Assembly: GCA_020744425.1 (NCBI GenBank)
Contig: JAGMUV010000005.1
Location: forward strand, 1-64,000
Direction of reading: 5' to 3'
DNA: 64,000 bases
DNA from: Dactylonectria macrodidyma
Lineage: Eukaryota > Ascomycota > Sordariomycetes > Hypocreales > Nectriaceae
A model generated the notes under the pieces. It worked only from the letters and a program-made list of their open reading frames with translations. It was not told where the DNA came from and ran no database searches. Position numbers and translations under genes: made by a program. This document shows, in pieces, positions 48,276 to 60,934 of the stretch; the first letter of the stretch is position 1; the number at the start of each line of letters is the position of its first letter.

Positions 48276-48505
48276 TATAGTACTATAATATATAATAAAG
48301 CTAAAAGTAAAAAGAATATTTAAAAAAGTAAAAATAATATTAGAATATAATTCCCTTTCTTCTTATATTAAGCTTAATAATTATATTATTAATATATTAT
48401 ATATATACTACTTTAAATATAAGATTAAATATTAAATAAAGAATACTAATTATTCTAATTATTTTAAAAAGTATATTTATTCTAATTAATTTTATAATAG
48501 TATTT

Positions 48506-48680
48506 TATAAGGGTTAGTCTATTAAGGTATTACATAAGAGATCTAAAAGCAGGTATAGAGTAGTGTATAAGCGTTCACTTAGCGAGTGCTCAGCTAGCCC
48601 TCGCTAAAGAGCTAGTCTAGCTTATATTACATAGCCTCTTATTTAATAAGACTATAGCTCTATTAGCCCTAACTCTTACA
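48506..48680 (-). repeat. 3' LTR of the minus-strand gypsy element
   Basis: 175 bp; inner side joins the polypurine tract. TATTT target duplication immediately outside. Confidence 0.9.
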
Positions 48681-49719
48681 ATTATCTCCCTCTCTCTTAA
48701 GCCTTATCCTAAGGCGTGATTCCTATACCTCTATTATTAAGGTAATAAGATCATTATTTATCTATACATTTAGCGCATATTCACTATATACTATAAAGTA
48801 TAAATAACTAGAGTTATAAGTCTAGTATTTATTATTAGTCTAAGCATTTAGCTAGTATTTGCTAGTTATATAGCCTTACTTCACCTAAATTATAGTATTT
48901 CTATTCTTTATACTACTTATAATTATTATTTTCCTTTCTTTAGCTTTATATAATTTTCATACGCTTATCTTCTTACTATATTCTTTTCTTCTTGCTTTAT
49001 ATATACTCTCCTATTATCTTCTCTCTTCTCTTTACTCTCCTTACTTATTAATCATTCTATATCCATTCACTATATATCCACTATAATATCATTCCTTATA
49101 GCTACTATAAAGGTCTTATTATAGTATAAATCTTAAACTAATACTAAGTATATATTTTTAAATAACCAGTTTTTAAGAATACTAAAAGACGAAGTTCCTT
49201 ATTTCTATTATATAGAATAGAAATACTATTCTTTTAATTATACTTATATATATAGCTCTTTATCTTCCTAGTATACTATCTATAAAGTAGTAAAGTAGAA
49301 GTATAGTATAGTAAGTCTTTTTAAGTTTTTATTAAGTATTTACTATATATCTAACGTATTACTAGATTTTTACTAAACTTATTCTTATTATTTAATAGTA
49401 CTAGAACTTCTTTTATTACTAGGGTTAGTATAATTAAAGTAAGGATAATATAAATGCCCTTAATAATCTTAAGTATTAGAAGATCTATTAATTTATAAAG
49501 GCTATTACTACTATTTAGCACTATATCTTTACTTTTAATAAGAACCTAATAAATGCTCGCTCTATAAATAGCAATTATCCCTTTTTAGTATATTAAGAGG
49601 CTTTATACTCTATATAACTTATAAAGTTATAAACCGATTTTACTATACATTTCTTCTTTACTTCTATATATCTAAACTAATATATATCTAATTAGGTCTA
49701 TTATTTAATATTTCTAAAG

Positions 49720-50240
49720 AGGAATTAGCTAAATATTCTAAGTTTACTATTCCTCTATACTATTATAAGCTTACTTAAGCTATTATCCTTCATTCTACAC
49801 TCACTCGCCTTATAATTACTAAAGAGATACTTATATACTCTATACCTATTAAAAGATCTCTAGCTAAGTACTCTAAAGATTTTAATAATAATATTAAAAT
49901 AGCTATTAAAAAGTATTATAAGAATCCTACCCTCGAAGTACTTATCTTATTTTCTAGCACTCTTCCTATTCATTATAGTACTACTAGCACTCTCTCTACT
50001 ATTAAGCTACTAACTCTTTATTAACTATACTATGCCTGCTTGCTATCTCTTATTATTAAGTCTCCCCTCATTTGTAATAATAAAGGCAAAGTATCTCTTT
50101 ATACTAAGGCAGAGGCAGTTATAGCCTAGGCTAAGGCTATTACTATAGCTACTCTGCCTTCACTTACTATGCCCTTAGTAAATGTAAATAATACTCCTTA
50201 TCCTTACTATAGCTATTAGGCGAAGAAGTTTTATAACTAA
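49720..50240 (+). pseudogene. antisense coding relic between pol and 3' LTR of the minus-strand gypsy element
   Basis: On the strand opposite to gag-pol, one frame reads as a natural protein for about 170 codons with very few stops for this AT-rich DNA (segments KYSKFTIPLYYYKLT, KAEAVIAQAKAIT with one stop). It sits in the same place, relative to the element, as the intact antisense gene of the chromovirus at 9770-10455. No Cys cluster is visible and I see no sequence similarity between the two. Weak evidence. Confidence 0.35.
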
Positions 50241-50299
50241 GTATTATCTCTAGTTTTATAACTCTAGTTCTAGTTTATAGTTCTAATCTATAGTTCTAG

Positions 50300-53200
50300 T
50301 CTATAGTTACTCTAGCTTAAGCATTAATTAGTCCTATTAAGTATTTAGTTTATTTTAAATAATACTAATTACTTAATGAACTATTAGTATGCTTTTAATA
50401 TATCTTTAATTATTTATTATTCTATTTCTTATAATTATATTTCTTTTATTTATAGTATTAATAAATAGCTTTCTATATATTTTCTAAATACTAAAATAGT
50501 TCTTAAGTATTATATTCTACTAACTAACCTGCTTATTTAATTAAATAGAATATATCTTCTTTAGTCTTCTTATTTAAGATAATTTCTTTTACTTCTTATT
50601 CATTTTCCTCTTCTTCTAGGTTTAGGAAGTCTACTAAGTAATTACTATGCCTTTAGCAAGCTTCTAGCTATAGTTCTAAAAGCACTATAAAGAATATATT
50701 ATATATTTAATAATATTATTATAACAAGTATACTTAATATACTTACTTTCTAACCTACTTTATAATAATAACTTTAATATACTTAAGTATTAGTTTCTTA
50801 TTTTTAAATTAGAAGTTATATATAAATAATCCTATGATTTATCTTTTATAGTATTCTTACTTAATATATCTCTTATTATAAGCTTTTACTTATACTTCTA
50901 TTACTTAAGCCTAACTCTCTTAAGCTTTAGCACATATTTACTAAATGTTTTTTACACATTTAGCAATACTTTATACTTATGTCTTTAGGTATTCTAAAGT
51001 ATAGCTCACTATTCTTAGATAGTAGCTATATAGTGCTTATATTAAAGAGACTCCTATTATACTATACTAGCTATTATTATATACAAACTCAGCTTTTACT
51101 AACTATACTATCTATCTCTTTAGTGCATTTTCTACGAAGATATAAAGGTATTTCTTAAGTAATTAGTTTATTCTTTTAATCTGCCTATCTATCTATAGAT
51201 AGTATATAGTAAATAGTTAGTAATAGATTGCTTATTCTTTTATTAAGTTAGCTTAGAATTAACTTATAAATAGCTTATCTTTATTACTAATAATGCCTTT
51301 TAGTATACTAAATTTACATTTAACTTATTTATATAATACTTATATAAGTTATATAGCAATTATTATCTTCTTATATAGAATGAAGATTATATACTTAGTT
51401 ATATAGCATACTATAACTAAGATAGTATTATATTACTTACTATCCGCTTAAGCGCTATTTAGTAACTTTATAATAAAATCCATAAAAATTTCTTAAAAGG
51501 GATTTACTAATATTAGTAATAACTATAGCTTTCTATATAGCCTGTGTTTAAGTATAAAGACACTATAGCATTTCTTATATCTAGTAATATAGTCTGTAAT
51601 ATTCTTATTAATTCAGTTTTAATAGAATTTTCTATTAATTAATTCTAGCATCTTAGCTTTTCTTATATGCCCAGCTCTTAGGTTATTATAATAGTATTAA
51701 AGGATTTCTATCCTTAATATCTCTTCTATAAGAATGATAAGTCTGCTCTTATAGAATAAGGTGCTATTTTCATTATAATAATAGGTTCCTATCTTCCTAA
51801 CTATTCGCTAAACCCTTGCCAATTATTATTAGTAAAAATGATCATTAGCCTACAGTCTTTAGACTAATTCTTCTAATTTTATTAACAGTTATAATAAAAA
51901 TGCCATTTCGCCCATTATAAGCTCCTTCATAATTAAACATAGGATATATTACTCTGGATTAATAACCCTAGCTTTAGATAAGTCCTCCTAGCTTCTATAA
52001 GTAGCTAGCTCTCATTAAGCAGTCTCTATATATTCATTAGTCTTTTAGCTCGCTATTCTAGCTCTTATAATTATAAAGATTAACGCTATATGCGTTTAAT
52101 CTTCCTTAGTTTTATTATACTGATTCTAATCATAGGATAAGAGTACTTATTACTTAACTTAACTTATGAGGCCTATTAGGCTTGCCCATATTACTTAAAT
52201 ATATGCTTTTATAACCTTTATTTACTCTTTAAGGTTATTAATCATTTAGTGAATATCTAATAGAAGCTTTTTAATAAAGTTCAGCTTATTAGCTAAGGTT
52301 AGGAGTATATTATTATATACTATCTCCCCCTCTATATAGTCAGGTCTATAGGATAGTCTATTGGCTAGATTATACTTTCTCAGTCTATATTTAATATTAA
52401 AGTTAAAGAGTGCCAATCTGTATACCTACCTAGCTAGCCTGCTTCTTAGGTCTTTAGCTAGTGCTTTAATCATTCTTTTAAGAGCTATATAATTTATTAA
52501 AAGGAAGAATTTCTTAGAGAGTCCTAGTAAGTAGTGACTCTAGTTCTTAAGGCTCTTAATAATAGCTAGAAGTTCTTACTAGCCAATGCTCTAGCATTAC
52601 TCAGTATCTATCAGTTTCTAAGACCAATATATAACTAGTCTTTATTATTCTTTATATAATTAGATTAAAATGCTAGAGACTGCCTTTAGAAAAGCATCTA
52701 TTTTTACTCTAGTCCTTCTTACTAGGTCCTAGTATTAAAGAATGCTTACTAAATAGAAGGCAGATCTTAGCATTTAGAATATTATATCTTAATCTTCTCT
52801 TTATATAAAGGGTTTCTTATTCTCTATAGTCTTTAATAGCTCTATTAGTAGCGCTATTTAATAAGAGTATTCTAAAATGAACTTCTTATAAAAGTTATAA
52901 AATCCTAGAAAGACCTATATATCTTTAACACTTTCTAGCGCTTATTACTTAGTAATTGCTCGCACTTTACTTAGCTCTATCTTTAGTCCTTCTTAAGTAA
53001 TTATATACTTAAGGAATTCGACCTCCTTCTAATAAAAGGCACACTTTAGTAGCTTTATATAGAGCTAAAAGGTTTTTAACTTTTAAAAGACTTTTTTTAA
53101 ATCCTTAGTATATTATTCTTATATTTATAAGTATATTATAATATTATCTAAGTATACTATATAATAAGTATTAAATAATTTAGTAAGCGCTTAGTTAATA

Positions 53201-55500
53201 TATACTTAGAAAGTAATAAGTATATTAATTAGTCTAAAAGGCATAACTATATATTTAAAGTAACTATATCTTATATAAAACGCTATCTTCTATTAATCTT
53301 CCTTCTTAATTTAGATATAATAATAAGTATTATAAATATTAATTTTAAAGATCTATTTTACTCTAATAAGTCTATTAAGCAATTTACTAATTAGTAATAA
53401 AGGATAATAGTTCTTAATAGTAATTATATTTAAACTATAATAATTAATATATATCTTAATGCTTTTATCCTTTTTAAGAATAAATAGGACTAGAGCTCTT
53501 ACTCTATTAGTTAAGCTATTTACTTAACCGATCTTCGTATTTTTAATAAGGTAATTATAAACGATTTCTGCTTGCTTCTTATTAGTAAGGTATATTATCC
53601 TTAAAGGAGGCTCTTTACCTTCTATTAGTTTAATAGAGTATTCTACTCCTTCTAAGAGTAGTAACTTCTTTACTTTAACTTTACTAAAGATCTTTTATTC
53701 TAACTTAAGTTCAGGTAGTAATATACTAATCCCTTCTTTATCCTCTTTTCTAAAGGCAAGTAGTAGCTATTCATTTAGTATTAATATACTATATATATAT
53801 ATAATATATACTTTTTTACTATTTATAATAAGGTCTTTTATAAAAGAGTTAGAATCTTATATTAAGACTGCTTTATAATACTATGTATTTATATATATAT
53901 TAATTATAATGCCTTCCTAGCTTATAGTCTCTCTTATTAGTAGTAAGTTACTTATTCCTTTAGGTCAGTTCTATAGGGCTTTTATAAATAAATATCTTAT
54001 TTTTCTAACTAACCCTTAGTAATTAAGGAGGAAGAATATTACTTAATATACTTATAATATAAGATAAGTAATCCTATTAAAGCCTACTAGCTTTAAGGCT
54101 TACTAATTTAATATAAGTTTAAAGCTTAGCTTCTATACTAACTTCTTACTAATTAGGCTAACTTCTATAGCTATATCTATATCTACTTTAACCTTATATT
54201 CATTATATACTTAGAAAATAATCACTTATCCCTAAGTAATTAGACTAATTAGTATAAAATATAGTTTTAGTATAAGGGTTATATTTTCAGACCTTACGCC
54301 TAGTCATTTTCTAATAAGTCAATCTCTTTAACTTTTATACTAAATTATTATATTATTATAGTTTTTTAATAGCCTCTTTAATTCTATTCACTAAGAGCTC
54401 TCTTAGTTACTATACACTTATTAACGAAATGGCCTCTCTTATCGCAGTTATAGCACTAAATGTAGGAATTGTCTCTTAGCTTTGCTAAGTACTTACTATA
54501 CTCTTGTTAGCTGCTCGATCCTAAGTAATTAAAGTAACTACCTTTTCTTTTACCTTTTATCAAGTTTCCTCATCTTTACGGAGTATAGGGTCTGCTTTAT
54601 AATATATGCATTAGGGTCTTTAGTGCATGTCTTTTCTATAGCCCTTCTTACTTACTATTAGAGTAATTTCTCTTCTTGCTTTAACTTAAGAGTATGTCCT
54701 TATATTAGCTATAGGGTTATTATAATTATTATACTTTTAATATAAGTTCTCTAGCTTATAAGATATTAACTTATATCTTTTGAATATCTCTTTTAACCCT
54801 ATTTTAAAATTCATAGTAGTATTATAATATAAACATTTTATCTTCTTCTAAGTCCTTTATCTTTAACGAAGAATATAAGGATCTCTATATATTAAAGTAT
54901 TCTATTAGTAATTAGTCAGGGAGCTATTAAAGAGCTATAAGCTCTTTATATAATTCAACCTCCTTCTATTTAAGGTCTATATAAAGCTTCTTTAAAAAGG
55001 CTATAAATTAGTCCTATATAAAGTATGCAAAGTTCCTTAAGTAATCTCTTTACTAAGTTTATAATAGTAAAGAGAGTTTAGTTATAGACTAGAGGATCTT
55101 CTAATATATTCTAGTAAATGCTTAAAGATTATTTACTATCTTTATTACTTCTATCTAATCGTTAATTTAAACTCTATTAGCCCCTTCAGTTAATACTACA
55201 TAAGGATAGTATAATAGTCTATTATATTCCTTAGGGTCTTTCTTATTTAAGCCTCTAATAAGTTACTCTAGTAGTTTTTCTTAGAAACGTCAGTCTTATT
55301 CCCACTATTATATTATAGTACAGAAGAGTGATTATATCCTATTACTATTATTCTTAGAACCTAGTTATAGACTTTTTAGTAAATGCTTAGTTACTAGTTA
55401 TTAAACTATAGGCAATAGTAATTCTTTATAAAAGCTATCTTTATAAAGTATATAAAGTAGCCCTACTTTAATTTCCTCCTAAATTAAGCAATCAATCGGA
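50300..55500 (-). pseudogene. gag-pol relic of the minus-strand gypsy element
   Basis: The gag zinc knuckle, CYNCDKRGHFVNKC, is intact at 54414-54455. The reverse transcriptase at about 53100-53400 shows the block FKYIVMPFRLIN (family form [12 protein letters not shown]) and YLDN at 53143-53154, where the catalytic YLDD has lost its second Asp by a G-to-A-type change. RNase H and integrase should follow toward 50300 but are too mutated to delimit. Stops are everywhere. Limits are approximate. Confidence 0.7.
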
Positions 55501-55708
55501 TTATATTCCAATTAGAATCCTTTATTATCTACAGTTAGTAGTTCGAGGTTTTTCCTAGCTTCATTTTATACAGGGTTTTAAGTAAATAGTCCTATATTTA
55601 TTCGCGGTTCACTCATTATTTGCTTAGTAATACCCGGGTTCAGTAGTATATTCCTTCTCATCTTATATAATGTATTAATAATCTACTAGGATATAGAAGT
55701 GAATGAAT

Positions 55709-55883
55709 TATAAGGGTTAGTCTATTAAAGTATTATATAAAAGATCTGAAGGCAGGTATAGGGTGGTGTATAAGCGTTTACTTAGTGAGTGCTTAGCTAG
55801 CCCTTGCTAAAGAGCTAGTCTAGCCTATATTATATAGCCTCTTATCTAATAAGACTATAGCTCCATCAGCCCTAACTCTTACA
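55709..55883 (-). repeat. 5' LTR of the minus-strand gypsy element
   Basis: 175 bp, collinear with the other LTR. TATTT follows at 55884-55888. Confidence 0.9.
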
Positions 55884-55977
55884 TATTTATATAACTTCTT
55901 TTTATAAAGCGTTTTTTTATACTTTTTTTAATACTTTATACTAATTATTATTTTTAGTAAATAAATTAATTAATTAA

Positions 55978-56533
55978 TGTAAAGGCTACAGCAGTGGAAG
56001 GAGTGGAAGGAGTGGAAGGAGTGGAAGGTTATTGGTAGAACTCGGCGATTGTGGGTCAAGGAATTGACCAATCAGGAAAGGGATTGAAGATTCAGAAAGA
56101 GCAGGAAAAGACGATTAGAAAGGTAGTCAGTTTGAAGTGATTGGTTGAGAAATGCATGTATTGATGATTATGATCCATCTGGACTGGCTAGAGAAAAGCC
56201 CCAGCTTTATAGAGAGATTGCTGTCCAGTCACATGTCCAATCTAACAGGGGATTTGGACAATTTGTCATAGTAAAACCGGGTAAGACATGTCCCGAGTTT
56301 TAGGACTGTTGGACGTATGTCTGATGCTTGAACTCTAACCTTATTGAAGGTTCTTATTATAGATGTCTTTTGTAGTTATAATATAAGGAAGATAGGCTTT
56401 CTGAGGCATAATATATACCGTTATAAAGCTAAAAATCAGGAGATTATGAATATGTTATTTATAGTCTTATCTAGTAAGAGCTAAAGGAGATATTTCCTTA
56501 TCAGTTATATATTTTATATATAAGGACTTTACA
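55978..56533. repeat. solo LTR, copy 1
   Basis: 556 bp from TGTAAAG to CTTTACA, flanked by its own 5-bp duplication ATTAA (55973-55977, 56534-56538). It includes four GTGGAAGGA units at 55993-56028. Much less AT-rich than its flanks. TG...CA ends and a 5-bp duplication suggest a solo LTR; a non-autonomous DNA element is possible. Confidence 0.8.
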
Positions 56534-56538
56534 ATTAA

Positions 56539-57003
56539 TAGAAGAAGTTAGTATAAGAGAAGGAAAAGGCTAGTAATTAGATTATAGTTATTTATAATTA
56601 ACTAACTAAACTATAAGCATTTTTAATAATAGTAATAAATTATCTAGTTAGGATTTAAAAGATTAAAAAGAAAGTAAAGGAATAAAGTTTTATTTTATTT
56701 AAATAAAGGATATAAGAGTTAGATAAAGAAGATAATATTCTCCTTATTCTAATAGTTTATAAAAAATAAGTAGTTTATAACCTTAAGTTACTAAGTATTT
56801 TAAAAGAGATTAATTAGTTTACTTTTAGCCTTAAGAGTAATTTTAATAATATTAGTCCTTTAATTAAACTTAGTATTATTAGTAAAAGTTCTTTAGTAAG
56901 TATTATATATAAGTAAGGTTTTTAATAAATTCTTATTAATTACTGCTTTTAGAGTAATTTTTTTATTTAATAAAGTACTTAATCTTATTATTAACTTATT
57001 ATA
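56539..57003. other. AT-rich DNA, nothing recognised
   Basis: Short stretch between a solo LTR and a TIR element; no motif or open frame on either strand. Confidence 0.6.
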
Positions 57004-57433
57004 TAATGTATATAATAAGTAAGTCAGAAATACAAGCAGGTCAGAAATTATAAAATACACTTTAAAATGAAATTTTAAAAAGATTCTTAAAAAATTAAAC
57101 TAGGTTTAAAATAACTAAAATTTTAACCCTAGCTTATTTATAATGCTTGTTATTTTTAAGAATTTTTTTAAGCTATATATACTTATAGCGCTAGTAATAT
57201 AGAATTCGCACTATTTCTTTTACTATTTTTACTTATAATAAGCTTAATAAATTTTTAAAATTCTTTAAAAAAATACTATTTTATAACTTTTTTTCTAATT
57301 TATTTTAAAAATGTGTTTTTAAATCTTAATAAGTTTTATATCTAGTTTTAAGAAATCTAAAATTGCTTATTTTAGCTATATAGTATGCTTTTCTAACTCG
57401 CTTATATTTCTAACTCGCTTATTATATATATTA
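57004..57433. mobile_element. TIR element (MITE-like), copy 3
   Basis: 430 bp. The left end TAATGTATATAATAAGTAAG and the inverted right end TAATATATATAATAAGCGAG match. Each TIR repeats a motif like AAGCGAGTTAGAAA twice. Non-coding. Confidence 0.65.
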
Positions 57434-58718
57434 TTAATAATTCTTTTAACTTTATACTTTTTTAATCCTTTAATTTTAGTCTTATATTTATTACTATACT
57501 TAGTATAAATTATATTTTTTATAGTCTTAAGAAGTAAGATATAAAAGATTAAGTAAAGTCTGACTTTTAATAATAAGTCTAATTAGTAATTATTTTCTAA
57601 GATTTTTTTAATAATTTTATAAGGTTTAATATATTTATAGTCTAGCTTTTTATTTTCTTATTTTATTTTAATATTTTTTATAATAAAGTATCCTATATCT
57701 CTTTTTTAAAAGAATAGTCCTTTTATCTATTTTTTATTATAGTATTTTTTTATTTAGTTTTTAATAAATTTAAGTTCAGTTTTTATTTCTTTATATAGAT
57801 TTTTTAATTTTTTTAACATAAGAATAGCTTTAAAAATAATTAATTTATCTTAACTTACTTTATAAATATTAAAAATAAATCTAAAGTTAGTATATATTAA
57901 AATAAGCTTTATACTTTTATAAATAATAATATTATAGCTTAATTATATAATTAGAAGCTTTTTAACTTAATTATTCTATTTATAATTAATATAATAATAA
58001 AAATACTATTCTAATATTTAATTTGTTTATTTTATTTATTTATTAATTTATAATTAGAAAGTTATAAATAATTAGTAGTTTAATTCTAAATAATTCATTA
58101 GTACTTATTAAAACTTAAAAGTAAATAAAAGTCTTTTATTAAAAAGAATTTTTAAAAATAGCTTATAAATACTAATAATATTTCTTAAGAAAATATAAAT
58201 AAACTATACTTATCAATTCTTAATATAATATAAAATAAGAAAATTTTATAAGTTTATTTATAATAATAAAAATACTATTATAAAAGGTTTTAATTACTAA
58301 GTTCTTTAATAAAAGTAACTTTATAATAAAATCTATTATAATAAAGTCTTATAATTATATTATAATTAATAAAGATTATAATTCTTTATATAATTTATAA
58401 TATTATACTTTAGTTTTTATATAAAGATTATATTAATAAATAATAATAATAATTACTATTTTTATTTTAAAGAATTAGTAAATTATTCTAATTCTATTAA
58501 GAGTTTTATTAATTCTTTAGTATTTATATAATAAGTATTTATAGATTTCTTATATAAGTTTATATTATAATTTTTTAAAAACTTATTACTTTTTTATTTA
58601 TTTTTCTTTAAATAATATATTATTATATTTTTAAATTTATTTAAATAGTAAGTTTTCTTATTTTATTAAATATTATATTATAATAATTATTCTAAAGATA
58701 TATAATTAGTCTTTAGAG
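57434..58718. other. extremely AT-rich DNA, nothing recognised
   Basis: About 1.3 kb, near-complete A/T. No gene, repeat unit or RNA could be supported on either strand. Confidence 0.6.
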
Positions 58719-59701
58719 TAATATATATAATAAGCGAGTGCAATAGATAAGAGTACGCAACACTTAAACTTTATACCTGTAAAGGCTATAGCAGTGGAAG
58801 GAGTGGAAGGAGTGGAAGGTTATTGGTGGAACTCGGCGATTGTGGGTCAAGGAATTGACCAATCAGAAAAGGGATTGAAGATTCAGAAAGAGCAGGAAAA
58901 GACGATTAGAAAGGTAGTCGGTTTAATGTGATTGGTTGAGAAATGCATGTATTGATGATGATAATCCTTCTGGACTGGCTAGAGAAAAGCCCCAGCTTTA
59001 TAGAGAGATTGCTGTCCAGTCACATGTCCAATCTAACAGGGGATTTGGACAATTTGTCATAGTAAAACCGGGTAAGACGTGTCCCGAGTTTTAGGACTGT
59101 TGGACGTATGTCTGATGCTTGAACTCTAACCTTATTGAAGGTTCTTATTATAGATGTCTTTTGTGGTTATAGTATAAGGAAGATAGGCTTTCTGAGGCAT
59201 AATATATACCATTATAAAGCTAAAAATCAGGAGATTTTGAATATGTTATTTATAGTCTTATCTAATAAGAGCTAAAGGAGATATTTCCTTATCAGTTATA
59301 TATTTTATATATAAGGACTTTATAATACCTTAAAGAATAATTTTTAAAAAAGTCTTAAAAATTAAATTTAAGCTAAAAATTACTAAAAACTAGGAATTAT
59401 ATTTATTAAGTGAGAATATATAAGGTATAAATTTCTAGAATTTTATATATTTTTATTTTTTAACTTATTAAGAAAAAATCTATTCATACTATATACTTTA
59501 TTATATCTAGCTTAATAAGCTATTTAAAATTATAAGAAAAATATATTTATTATATTAAGATATACTAAGCTAAAATAATATAGCTTATATAAGCTTAATA
59601 ATTTTATTATTAGTTTTAAGTTGTTTAAAGCAGGTTATTTTTTATTATATAATGCATTATTACACTCGCTTATTTATTACACTCACTTATTATATACATT
59701 A
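58719..59701. mobile_element. TIR element (MITE-like), copy 4, interrupted by a solo LTR
   Basis: Left end TAATATATATAATAAGCGAG and inverted right end TAATGTATATAATAAGTGAG (right terminus at 59701). Removing the 547-bp solo LTR at 58778-59324 and one ATACC copy leaves about 431 bp, the same size as copy 3. The interior shares the TTATTAAGAAAA core with copies 1 and 2. Confidence 0.7.
58778..59324. repeat. solo LTR, copy 2
   Basis: 547 bp, same family as 55978-56533 with about 15 substitutions and one 9-bp unit fewer (three GTGGAAGGA units). Flanked by ATACC on both sides (58773-58777, 59325-59329), so it is an independent insertion. The terminal CA has become TA. Confidence 0.8.
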
Positions 59702-60934
59702 TTATAACTATATACTAACTAATTATATAAGATTAAAAGAGAAGTTAAAAACGAGTTATATTAAAAAAAACTATTATTAAGATTTTACTTTTTATAATAA
59801 ATTATTCTAACTAAAGAATTTAAAAAAACTTAGACTCTAATTTTAAAAGGATAACTCTTAATAAATATATATAAGAAAACTCTGATTATAATTAAAAAAG
59901 GCAATAAATATATATAATTTATACTTATTCTAAAAGATAGTAAGCCTTATTAAAAGAAAGTTAAAAAAGAGATCTTTAATAAATAGCTAAATAAAGTTAG
60001 AGTAAACTATAATAAGCTAGGAAATAATATAAGTATAACTTCTTAATTATTTAAAATCTAATAATATAAAAAGAATAAATATTTAAAAACATTCTTTAAA
60101 AAAGGTAAGTAAATTTAAAACTAACTTATAAAAGACTTTATAAAAATAGTAAATAACAAAATACTAATACTAATAAATACTATAAACTCTTATATAATAA
60201 AATAGCTAAAAGTAAATAATATTTAAAAGCTTATTATATTTTAAATAAATAACTTAATTAAGAATTAAAGCTTATTCTTATACTTATAAAAGAATACTTA
60301 AATAGTAATAATAATAAATAAGTAAACTCTTATTATAAGAAATATTATATTAAGCAGGGGGACAAGAGGGACGCCACTACTTAAAGTAACAGATACTATA
60401 AAGTAAGCAGGATGTATAATAAAGCGAGAATAGACAAGACTCGCAAATAAAACAAACAAAAAGAGAGTCTTTATAACAGCTTAGAAGTGTTATTACTTAC
60501 TTAATTAATCTACTAATTAATAGAATTAATTAATTAATTGAACTAATAGCTTGTCTCCTTACTATAACTTCTAAAATGTATTAAGTAGGGGAATAAGAAG
60601 GACACTACTACTTAAAGTAACAGATACTATAGGATAAGCAGGATGTATAGTAAAGTGAGAATAGATAAGACTTATAAAATAAAATAGATAAAAAGAGGGC
60701 TAGAGCTATAATTAAGTAGCTAGTTAGAAAATAAATCAGATATTCTAATTAATTAAATAAATCTTATTATAATAATATTAAAAATAATTTAATAACTTAA
60801 AAATAAAAGTAAGTAAGAATATAATTAATTACTATTTATATTTAAGTAATCTTTGCTTTTTATCTTAGATTAACTCTTTTTATTTTTATTAATAGCTTTA
60901 TTAAGACTAATACTTAAATTAATTAGCTAATTAA
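59702..60934. other. AT-rich DNA with a direct repeat pair
   Basis: No gene is recognised. The only structure is the repeat pair at 60351-60467 and 60582-60698. Confidence 0.6.
60351..60698. repeat. pair of about 117-bp direct repeats, 231 bp apart
   Basis: TAAGCAGGGG at 60351 and TAAGTAGGGG at 60582 begin two collinear copies that share the block ACTACTTAAAGTAACAGATA. They differ by transitions. The sequence between is a unique AT-rich spacer with TTAATTAATTAA runs. It could be one complete and one partial LTR, or a tandem duplication; no retrotransposon body is attached. Confidence 0.7.

Larger units (their letters stand above)
48506..55883 (-). mobile_element. complete Ty3/gypsy LTR retrotransposon, heavily RIP-mutated
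   Basis: 7378 bp, flanked by a TATTT target duplication (48501-48505 and 55884-55888). LTRs of 175 bp lie at 48506-48680 and 55709-55883, with ends TATAAGGG (original TGTAAGGG) and CTCTTACA. They differ at about 16 positions, all transitions by eye. Orientation is minus: a polypurine tract, AAGAGAGAGGGAGATAAT, adjoins the LTR at 48681-48698, and gag lies to the right of pol. No internal frame is intact. Confidence 0.9.
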
